Origin: Xenorhabdus poinarii G6
GTDB taxonomy: Bacteria > Pseudomonadota > Gammaproteobacteria > Enterobacterales > Enterobacteriaceae
NCBI RefSeq assembly: GCF_000968175.1
Contig: NZ_FO704551.1
Location: forward strand, 2,852,001-2,916,000
Length of the DNA: 64,000 nucleotides
Direction: 5' to 3'
Of the stretch, positions 1 to 10,561 are shown piece after piece. Below the pieces are notes generated by a model. It saw only the letters and a program-made list of their open reading frames with translations. It had not been told where the DNA came from and made no database searches. Position 1 is the stretch's first letter. Each line of letters starts with the position of its first letter. A program made the position numbers and the translations under genes.

Positions 1-29
1 GGAGCCAAACCTTTCTTCATTCTTGCCAG

Positions 30-947
30 TCAATCCTCAATCAGCTCATCCATCAATTGACTTTGCTTAGCTGTTTTTTTCCTGGCACTGATGCAAAGCA
101 AGCCAGAAATAATCACCAACCCCAGCCCAATCACATAAGCAGGAACAAAAGCATCACCAAAAAACAGGATAATCCACATCATCGACAAGACGGGGGATAA
201 GAATAAGATTGAGGCAATTTTATGGGAATCGGGGCTACTCATCGCCTTAAACCAAATGATATAAGAGATACCATTCAATATGATACCGTTTAGCAATGTG
301 GGTATCAGTGAATCACCGACCGGTAAGTTGATCCTGCTAAACGCAAACATAAATAAGGCGGAGACCAGTGTCGAGCACATAAATACCCAGAATGTACTGA
401 TATAAGGATCAATCGCGAATTGCTTCGATAAGACCGACATTAAGGCAAAGCAAAACGCGCCACTAAAGACCAGTAATAACGCCTGAGGATGTTCCACCGC
501 AATCTCGGTAATATTACCTTTTGTAAAGGTAATCACCACCGCCATAAAACCCATTGCCAGACCAATCATCTGCCTGATAGTCAGTTTTTCTTTGAACAGG
601 AAAAATGACAATCCAATAATCATTAATGGCCAGCTATATTGAATGACTAAAACAGCTACACCATTTTCAATGGAATAACCATAGTAAAGCAGCAAATAGA
701 AGAAACAATCCAGAGCGCCTAAGATCAACACTTTAAACATAACGGGAAAAGGAATAAATAACAGTTTCTTCCAACTTCGACCCATCATAAGCGCAACGAC
801 AAATACCGCTAAAACGGATAAAACATTTGACCAGAATAAATATTGGAAGTGATCCATCTCTTTCTGACCAATACGCGATATAGCAGGAATAAAACTCCAG
901 ATAAACACACAAGAAAATGCATAAATAATATATTTATATTTGGCCAT
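30..947 (-). CDS. DMT-superfamily (EamA-type) inner-membrane transporter
   Basis: The 305-residue protein is almost entirely hydrophobic, with about ten predicted membrane helices arranged as two EamA-like halves (roughly residues 8-140 and 152-288) and a short charged C-terminal tail. This is the size and layout of drug/metabolite transporter permeases, which move small metabolites or amino acids across the inner membrane. The substrate cannot be read from sequence. It follows accA on the same strand, but about 250 bases and a terminator-like hairpin separate them, so it is probably transcribed on its own. The ribosome binding site is weak. In E. coli a different gene follows accA, so this is a lineage-specific neighbour. 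Confidence 0.85.
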   Translation of the reverse strand: MAKYKYIIYAFSCVFIWSFIPAISRIGQKEMDHFQYLFWSNVLSVLAVFVVALMMGRSWKKLLFIPFPVMFKVLILGALDCFFYLLLYYGYSIENGVAVLVIQYSWPLMIIGLSFFLFKEKLTIRQMIGLAMGFMAVVITFTKGNITEIAVEHPQALLLVFSGAFCFALMSVLSKQFAIDPYISTFWVFMCSTLVSALFMFAFSRINLPVGDSLIPTLLNGIILNGISYIIWFKAMSSPDSHKIASILFLSPVLSMMWIILFFGDAFVPAYVIGLGLVIISGLLCISARKKTAKQSQLMDELIED

Positions 948-1064
948 AGAAAACTCAACTTTTTATTTTTAAAGCCTCGCCCACAAGGCACCCATTCCAA
1001 CCCAATGTCAGCAGAAATGATAATCCTTAATTCATCAATACCAGGGTGATTTCACACTTATTAA

Positions 1065-1120
1065 CAACAAAACAGGCGGAAATACCAAGGAATTATCACT
1101 CCTCAGTATCTTCCACCTGC
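1065..1120 (-). terminator. Probable rho-independent terminator of accA
   Basis: An imperfect inverted repeat (left arm from 1073, right arm ending 1120) forms a long interrupted stem. Read on the minus strand it is followed by a T-rich tract at 1065-1072. It lies about 80 bases after the accA stop and would end the long minus-strand cluster. Confidence 0.55.
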
Positions 1121-1197
1121 TATTAGCGATATAAAAATAACGCCGTATTATATGGACGTGATGATCGAGAATAACGTCCTGAATTTACCCGCCGCGC

Positions 1198-2157
1198 TTA
1201 GCAGTAACCGTATTGCATCAAACGCTCATAACGGCGGTCGACTAATTCTTCACTGTCCAGCTCGCTCAACTCAGAAAGATCAGACAACAATTGACTTTTC
1301 AATGTCTCGGCCATTTTTTCGTAGTCACGGTGCGCTCCGCCCAGTGGTTCTGAAATCACGGTATCAATCAGGTTTAATTCTTTCAGACGTGGCGCGGTGT
1401 TCCCCATCGCTTCTGCCGCTAAGGGGGCTTTTTCAGCGCTTTTCCACAAAATGGACGCACAGCCTTCTGGAGAAATGGTCGCAAAGGTACTGTATTGCAG
1501 CATGTTTACTTTATCACCAACACTCAGAGCTAACGCACCACCGGAGCCGCCTTCACCAATCACCGTACAGATGATGGGGACGGAAAGATGCGACATTTCA
1601 CGCAAGTTACGGGCAATCGCTTCTGCCTGACCACGTTCTTCGGCACCCACCCCAGGATAGGCGCCCGGAGTATCAATGAACGTGATGATTGGCAATTTAA
1701 AACGTTCAGCCATTTCCATTAATCTCAACGCCTTGCGATACCCCTCAGGCGATGGCATACCAAAATTACGGCGGATTTTCTCTTTTGTCTCACGCCCTTT
1801 CTGGTGACCTATGACCATAACCGGGCGACCATCAATACGCGCCAAGCCGCCGACAATCGCTTTATCATCAGCGTAAGCGCGATCACCCGCCAATTCTTCA
1901 AAGTCAGTAAAGATATGTCGAATATAATCCAGTGTATAAGGGCGCAGTGGATGACGTGATAACTGAGAAATTTGCCATGCCCCTAAATCAGCAAAAATCT
2001 TGCGAGTCAGCTCCAGGCTTTTTTCCCGCAGACGCTGGACTTCTTCATCCAGATTGATATCTAGCTTTTCATCCTGGCGACTCACTGCGGTGAGCGAATC
2101 AATTTTCGCTTCCAGCTCGGCAATCGGCTGCTCAAAATCCAGAAAATTCAGACTCAT
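1198..2157 (-). CDS. accA: Acetyl-CoA carboxylase carboxyltransferase subunit alpha
   Basis: This subunit, with AccD, transfers the carboxyl group from biotin-BCCP to acetyl-CoA, giving malonyl-CoA for fatty-acid synthesis in the cytoplasm. The protein has 319 residues, the same length as E. coli AccA. An N-terminal helical region (about 1-90) precedes a crotonase-like carboxyltransferase core containing the glycine-rich [12 protein letters not shown] stretch and the following EGCASILW segment. It starts 12 bases after the dnaE stop, the usual enteric order, so it is likely co-transcribed from the lpxA-lpxB-rnhB-dnaE cluster. That ties malonyl-CoA supply to lipid A genes. No oddities seen. 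Confidence 0.97.
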   Translation of the reverse strand: MSLNFLDFEQPIAELEAKIDSLTAVSRQDEKLDINLDEEVQRLREKSLELTRKIFADLGAWQISQLSRHPLRPYTLDYIRHIFTDFEELAGDRAYADDKAIVGGLARIDGRPVMVIGHQKGRETKEKIRRNFGMPSPEGYRKALRLMEMAERFKLPIITFIDTPGAYPGVGAEERGQAEAIARNLREMSHLSVPIICTVIGEGGSGGALALSVGDKVNMLQYSTFATISPEGCASILWKSAEKAPLAAEAMGNTAPRLKELNLIDTVISEPLGGAHRDYEKMAETLKSQLLSDLSELSELDSEELVDRRYERLMQYGYC

Positions 2158-2169
2158 AACGTTCCTATT

Positions 2170-5100
2170 CTAGTCAAATTCTAATTCTACCTGCTCATTA
2201 CCCAGCAGAGTTCGCAAATCTGTCAAAAGGGTGTCTGTTGGCGTTACCCGCCATGTTGCACCAAATCGTAAACGGGCGCGGGCATCGACCCGTTGGTAAT
2301 AAAGATGAACCGGTATCGTACCTGAACGATGTGGCGCTAATGCATCACGAAGACGGTTCAATAATTGCTCATCAATTTGCCTGTCTGATAATGAGATCGC
2401 AAGCCCACGTGCAAATTTTTCACGCGCCTCGCTGATATCCATTAGTTCACGAACGGTCATTTTAAGCCCACCGCTGAAGTCATCAAAGCTGACTTGTCCG
2501 GTAGCAATCAAAATTTTGTCCTGTTCTAATAAATGCTGATACCTTTCCAACGCATCAGAAAATAGCATAATCTCCAGGCGTCCTGAACGATCATCCAATG
2601 TACTGATACCAATCCGGTTTCCCCGTTTGGTTGTCACTATTTTGGACGCTAACACCAAACCGACCACAGTCGCTACTTGTCCTCGAGGCGTCGGATTGAC
2701 ATCTTTTAGACGCAATCCATTCGTATAACGTTCAATTTCTTTTAAATAGCCTGTGATCGGATGTCCGGTTAAATACAAACCCAGCGTTTCTCGCTCACCA
2801 TCCAAAACCACTTGATCTGGCCATTTCGGTGTACTGGCATAGGAGCGTTCAACCTGTTCCGGCTCCTCCGTCAACACGCCAAACATATCCGCTTGACCGA
2901 TCGCTTCGGCTTTAGCATGTTGATCCGCGGCTTTCAATGCATCTTCCAGAGAGGACATCAGCGCTGCACGGTGCGGTCCCAATCGGTCAAAAGCACCGGA
3001 CATGATCAGTTTTTCCATCACCCGGCGGTTTATTTTTTTGATATCAACGCGTGCGCACAGGTCAAACAGTTCCTTAAAGTGTCCCCCTTTCTGCCGGGCT
3101 TCAATTATCGCTTCAATCGGCCCTTCACCGACACCTTTAATCGCCCCGATACCATAAACAATCTCGCCATCATCATTGACATGAAAATGATACAAGCCGC
3201 TATTAATATCGGGGGGCAACACTTTAAGCCCCATGCGCCAGCATTCATCCACCAGGCCAACGACTTTTTCCGTATTGTCCATATCCGCCGTCATCACAGC
3301 CGCCATAAATTCTGCCGGATAGTGCGCTTTCAGCCATAAGGTCTGATAAGAAACCAGGGCATAAGCGGCGGAGTGCGATTTATTGAAGCCATAACCCGCG
3401 AATTTCTCCACTAAATCGAAGATTTTCATCGCGAGTTCGCCATCAACACCCTGTTTTATCGCCCCCTCTTCAAATACGGATCGCTGTTTCGCCATCTCCT
3501 CTGGCTTTTTCTTTCCCATTGCCCGGCGGAGCATATCTGCACCACCCAGCGTATACCCCGCCAGAACTTGTGCAATCTGCATCACTTGTTCCTGATACAA
3601 GATGATGCCGTAAGTCGGTTCCAACACGGGTTTTAAGGATTCATGCTGCCATTCAACATCCGGGTAGGAAATTTCTTCCCGTCCATGTTTACGGTCAATA
3701 AAGTTATCTACCATGCCGGATTGCAGTGGCCCAGGGCGAAATAGTGCCACCAATGCGATCATGTCTTCAAAACAGTCAGGGCGCAGGCGTTTGATCAAAT
3801 CCTTCATCCCGCGGGATTCAAGCTGGAAGACAGCCGTCGTTTCAGAACGTTGCAGCATATCAAAACTTTTCTGATCATCCAGCGGAATAGCCGCGATATC
3901 AATCGGCGCCTGTTTTTTGCTGGCACGACGGGCATTCACCATCTCCAGCGCCCAGTTGATGATGGTCAGGGTTCTCAGACCTAGGAAGTCAAACTTCACC
4001 AGCCCCGCATATTCCACATCATTCTTATCAAACTGAGTAACCGGGTTTTGCCCTTCTGGATCACAGTAGATCGGTGCAAAGTCAGTAATTTTGGTTGGCG
4101 CGATCACCACCCCACCCGCATGTTTACCCGCGTTACGCGTGACCCCCTCCAGTTTGCGCGCCATATCAATCAGCGCCTTCACTTCTTCGTCTGCTTCGTA
4201 AATTTCAGGCAGTTGTGGCTCAGCAACAAACGCTTTTTCCAGCGTCATGCCGGGATCAGGAGGCACCAGTTTTGATATGCGATCAACAAACCCATATGGA
4301 TGCCCGAGCACACGCCCGACGTCGCGGATAACGGCTTTCGCTGCCATCGTACCAAACGTGATAATCTGCGATACCGCATCTCTTCCGTACATGTCTGCCA
4401 CGTGATCGATAACCAGATCGCGTTTTTCCATACAGAAATCGACATCAAAGTCGGGCATCGAAACACGTTCAGGGTTAAGGAAACGTTCAAACAGCAGATC
4501 GAATTCCAGCGGATCGAGATCCGTGATATTCAACGCGTAAGCCACAAGCGAACCGGCACCCGATCCACGTCCCGGGCCGACAGGAACACCGTTGTCTTTC
4601 GACCACTGGATAAACTCCATCACAATCAGGAAGTAGCCAGGGAATCCCATCTGGTTGATAACGTTCAATTCAATATCGAGACGCTCATCATATTCCTGAC
4701 GTTTTTGTGCCCTAATTTCCGGATCGGGATACAGGAACGCCAGGCGCGCTTCCAACCCTTGCCTGGATTTTTCAATGAGGAAATCTTCCGTACTCATATC
4801 GCCTGTCGGAAACTGCGGCAGAAAATATTCACCAAGACGGATCGTGACGTTACAGCGTTTAGCAATTTCTACGCTATTTTGTAGTGCCTCAGGAATGTCT
4901 GAAAAAAGCTCGCACATTTCCTGTTCACTGCGTAGATATTGCTGAGGGCTGTAATTTTTAGGGCGTTTAGGATCAACCAGTGTATACCCATCATGGATAG
5001 CAACCCGAATCTCATGGGCGTCAAAATCATCGCTTTCCAGAAAACAGACATCATTGGTGGCAACAACGGGCAGATTGTTATCTATGGCCAGTGCTACGGC

Positions 5101-5652
5101 TGCATGAAGGTAAGTTTCTTCGTCCGGGCGTCCGGTACGAATCAATTCAAGGTAATAACTGTCTGGAAAATGTTCCTGATAAAAATGGAGACATTGCTCC
5201 GCCATTGCACGATTGCCACGCAACAGGAATTTGCCCACATCACCCATACGCCCGCCTGACAGCAGGAGCAATCCGGCTTTGTGTTTTACCAGCCATTCCC
5301 GTTTAATGGTCGGGCCAACCGCACCATAGCCGTTTTGGTAAGCCTCAGAGATGAGCAAGGTCAGGTTTTGATAGCCTTCGTTATTACGGGCAAGGATCGT
5401 CAGATGGGCATATTCATCGCCCAATAATTCATTTTCCACATAAAAATCAGCCCCAATAATGGGCTTGATACCGGCATTATGGGCACTGCCATAGAATTTC
5501 ACCAATCCACACAAATTGGTAAAATCCGTAATCGCAAAAGCGGGCATACCCAATTTAGCGATTTTTTTTACCAACGAGCCTGTCTTCGCCAGGCCATCGA
5601 TCATTGAATAATCACTGTGAACACGTAAGTGCACAAAACGTGGTTCTGTCAT
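2170..5652 (-). CDS. dnaE: DNA polymerase III alpha subunit
   Basis: This is the replicative polymerase catalytic subunit of the Pol III core, which works with epsilon and theta and is tethered to the beta clamp. The 1160 residues equal the E. coli length. An N-terminal PHP domain begins with the [11 protein letters not shown] motif (about residues 10-20). The palm carries PDFDVDF, holding the metal-binding aspartates near 401-403. A clamp-binding QADMF motif lies near 920, and a C-terminal OB fold (about 980-1080) follows. The gene sits 28 bases after rnhB and 12 bases before accA in a conserved cluster. No frameshift or missing motif. Confidence 0.97.
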   Translation of the reverse strand: MTEPRFVHLRVHSDYSMIDGLAKTGSLVKKIAKLGMPAFAITDFTNLCGLVKFYGSAHNAGIKPIIGADFYVENELLGDEYAHLTILARNNEGYQNLTLLISEAYQNGYGAVGPTIKREWLVKHKAGLLLLSGGRMGDVGKFLLRGNRAMAEQCLHFYQEHFPDSYYLELIRTGRPDEETYLHAAVALAIDNNLPVVATNDVCFLESDDFDAHEIRVAIHDGYTLVDPKRPKNYSPQQYLRSEQEMCELFSDIPEALQNSVEIAKRCNVTIRLGEYFLPQFPTGDMSTEDFLIEKSRQGLEARLAFLYPDPEIRAQKRQEYDERLDIELNVINQMGFPGYFLIVMEFIQWSKDNGVPVGPGRGSGAGSLVAYALNITDLDPLEFDLLFERFLNPERVSMPDFDVDFCMEKRDLVIDHVADMYGRDAVSQIITFGTMAAKAVIRDVGRVLGHPYGFVDRISKLVPPDPGMTLEKAFVAEPQLPEIYEADEEVKALIDMARKLEGVTRNAGKHAGGVVIAPTKITDFAPIYCDPEGQNPVTQFDKNDVEYAGLVKFDFLGLRTLTIINWALEMVNARRASKKQAPIDIAAIPLDDQKSFDMLQRSETTAVFQLESRGMKDLIKRLRPDCFEDMIALVALFRPGPLQSGMVDNFIDRKHGREEISYPDVEWQHESLKPVLEPTYGIILYQEQVMQIAQVLAGYTLGGADMLRRAMGKKKPEEMAKQRSVFEEGAIKQGVDGELAMKIFDLVEKFAGYGFNKSHSAAYALVSYQTLWLKAHYPAEFMAAVMTADMDNTEKVVGLVDECWRMGLKVLPPDINSGLYHFHVNDDGEIVYGIGAIKGVGEGPIEAIIEARQKGGHFKELFDLCARVDIKKINRRVMEKLIMSGAFDRLGPHRAALMSSLEDALKAADQHAKAEAIGQADMFGVLTEEPEQVERSYASTPKWPDQVVLDGERETLGLYLTGHPITGYLKEIERYTNGLRLKDVNPTPRGQVATVVGLVLASKIVTTKRGNRIGISTLDDRSGRLEIMLFSDALERYQHLLEQDKILIATGQVSFDDFSGGLKMTVRELMDISEAREKFARGLAISLSDRQIDEQLLNRLRDALAPHRSGTIPVHLYYQRVDARARLRFGATWRVTPTDTLLTDLRTLLGNEQVELEFD

Positions 5653-5680
5653 AATCTGTCCAAATACTTATCCCAGATTT

Positions 5681-6271
5681 TTATCCAAGACCCAGCGCCC
5701 GTTTAACTGGCGCAAAACTTTTACGATGATGCTCAGTAGCGCCCAACGCAGCCAATTTTTCCAGATGCAGGGCGGTAGGATAGCCTTTGTGTTTCGCAAA
5801 ACCATAGCCAGGGAACTGTTTATCCAGCGCGGCCATTTCTCTGTCACGCGTGACTTTGGCAAGAATAGAGGCTGCACTGATTTCCGCAACCAAACTATCC
5901 CCCTTGACCACGGCTTGAGCCGGCATTGCTAACGCCGGACAACGATTTCCATCAATCAGGACATAATCAGGCGTAAGCGCCAATCCTTCGACCGCTCTTT
6001 GCATAGCAAGCATGGTGGCGTGGAGAATATTGAATTGATCAATCTCTTCTGGCTCTGCACGACCAAGACTCCAACACAACGCGTTTTCTTTTATTGCTAA
6101 GTACAACGCTTCACGACGTTTTTCCGTGAGTTTTTTCGAATCGGTTAACCCCATGATGGGCTTAGCCGGATTCAGGATCACTGCCGCAGTGACGACAGCC
6201 CCGACTAATGGACCACGCCCCACTTCATCAACACCGGCAATCAAATTCGCCTGAGGATAAACAAAATCCAT
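5681..6271 (-). CDS. rnhB: Ribonuclease HII
   Basis: The enzyme cleaves RNA in RNA-DNA hybrids and nicks 5' of single ribonucleotides left in DNA, starting ribonucleotide excision repair. The 196-residue protein begins with the family signature [12 protein letters not shown], whose Asp15 and Glu16 are the first two of four metal-binding acids; TDSKKL follows, and further acidic residues lie in the LIDGN and [17 protein letters not shown] segments. Its ATG shares one base with the lpxB stop (TAATG), which indicates translational coupling. Length matches E. coli RnhB (198). Confidence 0.96.
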   Translation of the reverse strand: MDFVYPQANLIAGVDEVGRGPLVGAVVTAAVILNPAKPIMGLTDSKKLTEKRREALYLAIKENALCWSLGRAEPEEIDQFNILHATMLAMQRAVEGLALTPDYVLIDGNRCPALAMPAQAVVKGDSLVAEISAASILAKVTRDREMAALDKQFPGYGFAKHKGYPTALHLEKLAALGATEHHRKSFAPVKRALGLG

Positions 6272-7455
6272 TATCTTCTCACTAAGTCCAGAACGGCTTG
6301 CGCAGCCTGTTCATCGGCATCACAACGAATGCTTTCGTGCAAATGCAAAAACGTTTGTTTCAACGCATCGACATCTGCGCCACCGAGCAAAAGGGGCAAT
6401 AATGCCTCTGACAGCGTTGGTGGTGTACATTCGTCCTGTAGTAATTCTTTAACTAACTCTTTGCCTGCTAATAGGTTAGGCAAAGAAACATACGGTGTTT
6501 TCACCAATCGTTTAGCCAGCCAGAATGTAAACGGTTTCATTCTATAACCCACGACCATTGGGCATTTGGCCAGCATACACTCCAAAGCGGCTGTACCGGA
6601 TGCCAGTAAGGTGGCATCACTGGCAATCATGGCTTCACGCGCTTTACCCTCCAATATATGGAGCTGTAAATCTGGTGCAACCTCGTCTTTAATGCGCTGA
6701 AACTGTTCACGGCGTTTGGCATTAACCATCGGAACCAAAACGTGCAGGTCAGGCATTTTTTCCCGCAATAATTGAGCGGTTTTTAAGAAATCCGCACTCA
6801 GCATCTCGACTTCCGCATGGCGGCTACCCGGCAATATCGCCAGACAGTGAGCGGCCAATGGAATATCCAGACATTTCCGGGCAGCGGCTTTATCCGTTTG
6901 CAGAGGTATCGCATCTGCCATCATGTGCCCGATAAACCGACATGGCACGTTAAATCGATCATAGAAGGCTTTTTCAAACGGTAAAAAGGCTAATACCAAA
7001 TTCGTTGCCCGACCGATTTTAAACACGCGCTTCTGACGCCATGCCCATACCGAGGGGCTGACATAGTGGATCGTTTTAATACCCTGCTGTTTAAGCCGAC
7101 CCTCTAAAGTAATATTGAAGTCAGGCGCATCAATACCAACAAAGACATCCGGTTTCAAGGCGGTAAAACGTGCTGTTAAGTCTTTGCGTATCTTCAATAA
7201 ACGGGGTAAACGCCCCAGGACTTCGACGATCCCCATGACAGCCAGCTCTTCCATCTCATACCAGGCTTCACATCCTTCTGCCTGCATAAGAGGGCCAGCA
7301 ACACCCACAAAACGGGCATGGGGGAATTTTGCTTTCAATGCACGAATCAGCCCGGCGCCAAGGATGTCACCGGATGTCTCTCCGGCGACCAAACCAATTG
7401 TCAGCGGACGCTGAGTATCAATAGAAGAAAAGGTAGTCAAAGGGGTATCCTTCAT
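6271..7455 (-). CDS. lpxB: Lipid-A-disaccharide synthase
   Basis: This family-19 glycosyltransferase joins UDP-2,3-diacylglucosamine to lipid X at the inner membrane to make the lipid A disaccharide. The 394-residue protein is slightly longer than E. coli LpxB (382) because of an N-terminal lead of about a dozen residues before the conserved [15 protein letters not shown]. The central YVSPSVWAW and the PGSRHAEVE motif are intact. Only four bases separate it from lpxA upstream, and its stop overlaps the rnhB start, so lpxA-lpxB-rnhB-dnaE-accA looks like one transcription unit. Confidence 0.96.
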   Translation of the reverse strand: MKDTPLTTFSSIDTQRPLTIGLVAGETSGDILGAGLIRALKAKFPHARFVGVAGPLMQAEGCEAWYEMEELAVMGIVEVLGRLPRLLKIRKDLTARFTALKPDVFVGIDAPDFNITLEGRLKQQGIKTIHYVSPSVWAWRQKRVFKIGRATNLVLAFLPFEKAFYDRFNVPCRFIGHMMADAIPLQTDKAAARKCLDIPLAAHCLAILPGSRHAEVEMLSADFLKTAQLLREKMPDLHVLVPMVNAKRREQFQRIKDEVAPDLQLHILEGKAREAMIASDATLLASGTAALECMLAKCPMVVGYRMKPFTFWLAKRLVKTPYVSLPNLLAGKELVKELLQDECTPPTLSEALLPLLLGGADVDALKQTFLHLHESIRCDADEQAAQAVLDLVRR

Positions 7456-7459
7456 CTAC

Positions 7460-8257
7460 TTAACGAATGATGCCACGGCTGGATTTTGCAGAACTTTCCA
7501 GAAAATCACTGAATGCTTTCACATGCGGATTGTTTTCTGCCTGAAGCGCAATTTCGTGTCTGGCGTCTTCCAACGTTTTTCCGCTGCGATAAAGCGTCTT
7601 ATAGGAATGACGAATAGCATGCAGTGATTCTTTGTCAAATCCGCGGCGCTTCAGACCTTCAATATTCAGTCCAAACGGTGTTGCATGGTTTCCCTGAGCA
7701 ATAACATAAGGCGGAATATCCTGCGCAACGCCTGAACAGCCACCGACCATAACATGAGCACCAATCTGGCAAAACTGATGCACTGCCGTCATGCCACCAA
7801 TAATGACGTAATCGCCCAGAATAACATGCCCACCCAATGTACCATTGTTCGCAATGATACAACGATCACCGATGATGCAGTCGTGCGCGATATGGGCGTT
7901 GATCATCAGCAAGTTGTCACTGCCAATTTTCGTGATCCCGCCTCCTTGAACCGTGCCTCGGTGGATAGACACACTTTCACGAATACGATTACGATCACCA
8001 ATTTCAACGCGGGTCGGTTCACCCTGATATTTGAGATCCTGGTTGACCTCACCAATAGAGGAAAATTGATAAATTTGATTATCACGCCCAATTTTGGTGA
8101 TCCCATTAATCACAATATGGGATTTCAACTCCGTCCCTTCGCCAATCTCAACTTGAGCACCGATATAACAAAATGGGCCAATGCGAACATTGGCACCAAT
8201 GACGGCCCCCGCTTCAATAATGGAAGAGGGATGGATAATAGCGCTTTGATCAATCAT
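7460..8257 (-). CDS. lpxA: UDP-N-acetylglucosamine acyltransferase
   Basis: LpxA performs the first lipid A step, moving a 3-hydroxyacyl chain from acyl carrier protein to the 3-OH of UDP-GlcNAc. The protein has 265 residues (E. coli 262). The first two thirds is a run of hexapeptide repeats (I/V-G-x-x-x-x) that folds as a left-handed beta helix. The catalytic histidine lies in NAHIAHDC. A helical C-terminal domain follows. Three bases separate it from fabZ and four from lpxB, so the four lipid genes are tightly packed. Confidence 0.97.
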   Translation of the reverse strand: MIDQSAIIHPSSIIEAGAVIGANVRIGPFCYIGAQVEIGEGTELKSHIVINGITKIGRDNQIYQFSSIGEVNQDLKYQGEPTRVEIGDRNRIRESVSIHRGTVQGGGITKIGSDNLLMINAHIAHDCIIGDRCIIANNGTLGGHVILGDYVIIGGMTAVHQFCQIGAHVMVGGCSGVAQDIPPYVIAQGNHATPFGLNIEGLKRRGFDKESLHAIRHSYKTLYRSGKTLEDARHEIALQAENNPHVKAFSDFLESSAKSSRGIIR

Positions 8258-8260
8258 GGG

Positions 8261-8713
8261 TTAAGCCTCACGACGGCGGGCACACATCATTTCTGCTTCG
8301 CAAGCCACTTCTCCATCGACTTTCGCTACGCCTCTAAAACGCGCAACTCCGCGACGTTCTTTAATAAATTCGACTTCCATGATCATTTGATCACCTGGCA
8401 GCACCGGACGCTTGAAGCGAGCGCCATCAATCGCGGCAAAGTAATACAATTCACCGGGTTCCAGCGATCCAACACTTTTGAACGCCAGAATACCGGTCGC
8501 CTGCGCCATGGCTTCCAGGATCAACACCCCAGGGAAGATAGGCTTACCCGGGAAATGCCCCTGAAAGAATGGTTCATTAAATGATACATTCTTGACTGCG
8601 CGTAAAAACTTACCTGCCTCAAAGTCCAAAACACGATCTACCAGCAAAAATGGGTAGCGGTGAGGCAGTAAATCTAAAATCTCTTCAATTTGCAGAGTAT
8701 GATTATCACTCAT
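8261..8713 (-). CDS. fabZ: (3R)-hydroxyacyl-ACP dehydratase
   Basis: FabZ dehydrates 3-hydroxyacyl-ACP in fatty-acid elongation, competing with LpxA and LpxD for the same substrate; this is why its position between lpxD and lpxA matters. The 150-residue hot-dog-fold protein has catalytic His53 in GHFPG and Glu67 in LILEAMAQ. Length and motifs match the enteric enzyme. It lies 166 bases after lpxD, a gap that holds an 8-bp inverted repeat. Confidence 0.97.
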   Translation of the reverse strand: MSDNHTLQIEEILDLLPHRYPFLLVDRVLDFEAGKFLRAVKNVSFNEPFFQGHFPGKPIFPGVLILEAMAQATGILAFKSVGSLEPGELYYFAAIDGARFKRPVLPGDQMIMEVEFIKERRGVARFRGVAKVDGEVACEAEMMCARRREA

Positions 8714-8757
8714 CTAAATACTCTTCCTGTCATATAAGAATCATAATATTAACGACA

Positions 8758-8799
8758 CGGCCTGCGTTAACCCCAAAAGCAGAGTTATCAGGCAGGCCG
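8758..8799. repeat. Inverted repeat between lpxD and fabZ
   Basis: Perfect 8-base arms CGGCCTGC (8758-8765) and GCAGGCCG (8792-8799) flank a 26-base loop. No T-run follows on either strand, so it is not a classical terminator. It may form a transcript hairpin that tunes processing or expression of the downstream lipid genes. Confidence 0.5.
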
Positions 8800-8879
8800 C
8801 AAAAATCAAAAGCACAACCAAAAATGCTCGTTAAAAACGTTTAATCAAAAAATGTCTATCCGGGGAGCGAGTATGATGA

Positions 8880-9908
8880 TTACTCGTTTTCACCTGCCAG
8901 TTGACGTTCAACTGATTTTAATCGCTTGTTCATTTCATTGATGTTCATAACCAAAGCGGCAGTCTTACGCCAAGCCTTGTTCGGTTGTGATGGAAGACCC
9001 GACGAGTATATGCCAGGCTCTGTGATTGAACGTATCACCATGCTCATACCGGTCACAACCGCCTTATCACAGATTTCGATATGCCCATTAATGACACTGG
9101 CTCCACCAATCATACAGTAACGGCCAATTTTTAAACTGCCCGCCATAATGACCCCCCCCGCCACTGCGGTGTTGTCTCCGATTGTCACGTTGTGGGCAAT
9201 CTGGCACTGATTGTCTATGATAACACCATTACCAATAACTGTGTTACCCAACGCACCCCGATCGATGGTTGTGCAAGCACCGATTTCAACCTGATCGCCA
9301 ATGATGACCGTACCTAACTGTGGGATTTTAACCCAATTGCCACGTTCATTCGCATAACCAAAACCATCAGAACCGATAACCGAGCCTGATTGGATCAAAC
9401 ACGATTTACCCATCTCAACATTATGGTATATCGACACATTGGCCCAAAGACGGGTTCCAGCGCCAATACGCGCATTCTTGCCAATAAAGCAACCCGCCCC
9501 CACGATCACATCATCACCAAGCTCTACGCCGGATTCGATAACCACGTTGGCACCAATCGCCACATTTTTGCCCAGAACCACCTCAGCGGAGATCACCGCT
9601 GATGGGTGGATATCCTGCGCAGGTTTTGGTGTCGTATCCATAATTTGTGCCATGCGTGCATAAGCAAGATAAGGATCATCAACAACCAAGGCGGCAATCT
9701 TGCAGTGAGGCAAGTCGGCTTCACGAAGCACAACGGCCGCAGCCTGACACGCAGAAAGCTTGTCAGTATAACGACTGTCGGATAAAAATGTAATTTGCTC
9801 GTTATTTGCTGAATACATCGGGGCAATGCCAGTGATGACAATATCGCCATCACCTTGCAATTGCGCATTCAACTGCTGAGCGAGATCAGCCAATCGAATT
9901 GAAACCAT
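8880..9908 (-). CDS. lpxD: UDP-3-O-(3-hydroxyacyl)glucosamine N-acyltransferase
   Basis: LpxD adds the N-linked hydroxyacyl chain in the third lipid A step. The protein is 342 residues (E. coli 341). An N-terminal uridine-binding domain (about 1-100) is followed by many hexapeptide repeats of a left-handed beta helix. The catalytic histidine lies in the [10 protein letters not shown] segment, and a C-terminal helix ([17 protein letters not shown]) closes the trimer. It begins four bases after the skp stop, so it is co-transcribed with the periplasmic chaperone and BamA. Confidence 0.97.
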   Translation of the reverse strand: MVSIRLADLAQQLNAQLQGDGDIVITGIAPMYSANNEQITFLSDSRYTDKLSACQAAAVVLREADLPHCKIAALVVDDPYLAYARMAQIMDTTPKPAQDIHPSAVISAEVVLGKNVAIGANVVIESGVELGDDVIVGAGCFIGKNARIGAGTRLWANVSIYHNVEMGKSCLIQSGSVIGSDGFGYANERGNWVKIPQLGTVIIGDQVEIGACTTIDRGALGNTVIGNGVIIDNQCQIAHNVTIGDNTAVAGGVIMAGSLKIGRYCMIGGASVINGHIEICDKAVVTGMSMVIRSITEPGIYSSGLPSQPNKAWRKTAALVMNINEMNKRLKSVERQLAGENE

Positions 9909-9912
9909 CTAC

Positions 9913-10410
9913 TTATTTAACCTGTTTCAGTACTTCTGTCGTAATATCTTTACCCGGTGCTGAATACACCGCTAAATTCGTATCCAGAACCAGGGTATAA
10001 CCTTCTTTGCCTGCAACGACTTTCACGGCATCCTGAACGCGGCTCACCAGTTTATTGTGTTCTTCCATCCGACGACGACGGTTGTCATTCTCAAAACTCT
10101 CTGCCTTCTGAGTAAATTCATCGCGTTTTGCCAATACGTCTTTTTCCAGTTTTTCGCGTTCACTCGCTTTCATGGTTGAACCGTCACGCTGTAATTTCTG
10201 GATTTGATTCTTTAGATCAGATTCCATGCGCTGCAATTCGGTTGCACGACCTTTAAACTCGTTATCCAACTGTTTGGCAACAGCCTCACGAGCCGGTAAT
10301 TTTTGTAAAACTTCGGCGACGTTCACTAAAGCAATGTTATCTGCTGCCTGAACACCGGCAGAAAATGCTAATGCCATACCCAAGCCTGCTGCACACAATA
10401 TTTTTTTCAC
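9913..10410 (-). CDS. skp: Periplasmic outer-membrane-protein chaperone Skp
   Basis: Skp forms a jellyfish-like trimer that holds unfolded outer-membrane proteins in the periplasm and hands them to the BAM complex encoded just upstream. The 165-residue precursor has a Sec signal peptide with likely cleavage after residue 22 (GVQA-AD). The charged middle, rich in Lys, Glu, Arg and Gln (about 60-130), is the coiled-coil tentacle region. Its position between bamA and lpxD is the conserved enteric order. Confidence 0.97.
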   Translation of the reverse strand: MKKILCAAGLGMALAFSAGVQAADNIALVNVAEVLQKLPAREAVAKQLDNEFKGRATELQRMESDLKNQIQKLQRDGSTMKASEREKLEKDVLAKRDEFTQKAESFENDNRRRRMEEHNKLVSRVQDAVKVVAGKEGYTLVLDTNLAVYSAPGKDITTEVLKQVK

Positions 10411-10514
10411 TATAAACTCCTTTAACCTACGCTATTTTACACATTGGAAGGCTTAGAGACTCTCCCATTGAGCTATGCACTTTGCCTTTTTGCATTGGGG
10501 AACCGCCCTCAATA

Positions 10515-10538
10515 TCGCCCTATCTAATAATAGGGCGA
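10515..10538. repeat. Hairpin in the bamA-skp spacer
   Basis: Nine-base perfect arms TCGCCCTAT (10515-10523) and ATAGGGCGA (10530-10538) surround a six-base loop, 24 bases after the bamA stop. Neither side has a clear T-run, so it could be a weak terminator, an RNA-processing site or a 3' stabiliser for the bamA message. Confidence 0.55.
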
Positions 10539-10561
10539 GTTTTACCAAACATGATTAATAA

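Noticed and set aside
1154..1179. GGACGT/ACGTCC inverted repeat near the accA stop
   Set aside because: Six-base arms with a 14-base loop; a better terminator lies just beyond.
4300..4884. 194-codon plus-strand frame inside dnaE
   Set aside because: Antisense to the conserved polymerase core; composition is rich in Arg/His/Phe as expected for a shadow frame.
7754..8584. 276-codon plus-strand frame opposite lpxA and fabZ
   Set aside because: It lies antisense to two clearly conserved lipid genes; repetitive hexapeptide coding tends to leave the opposite strand open.
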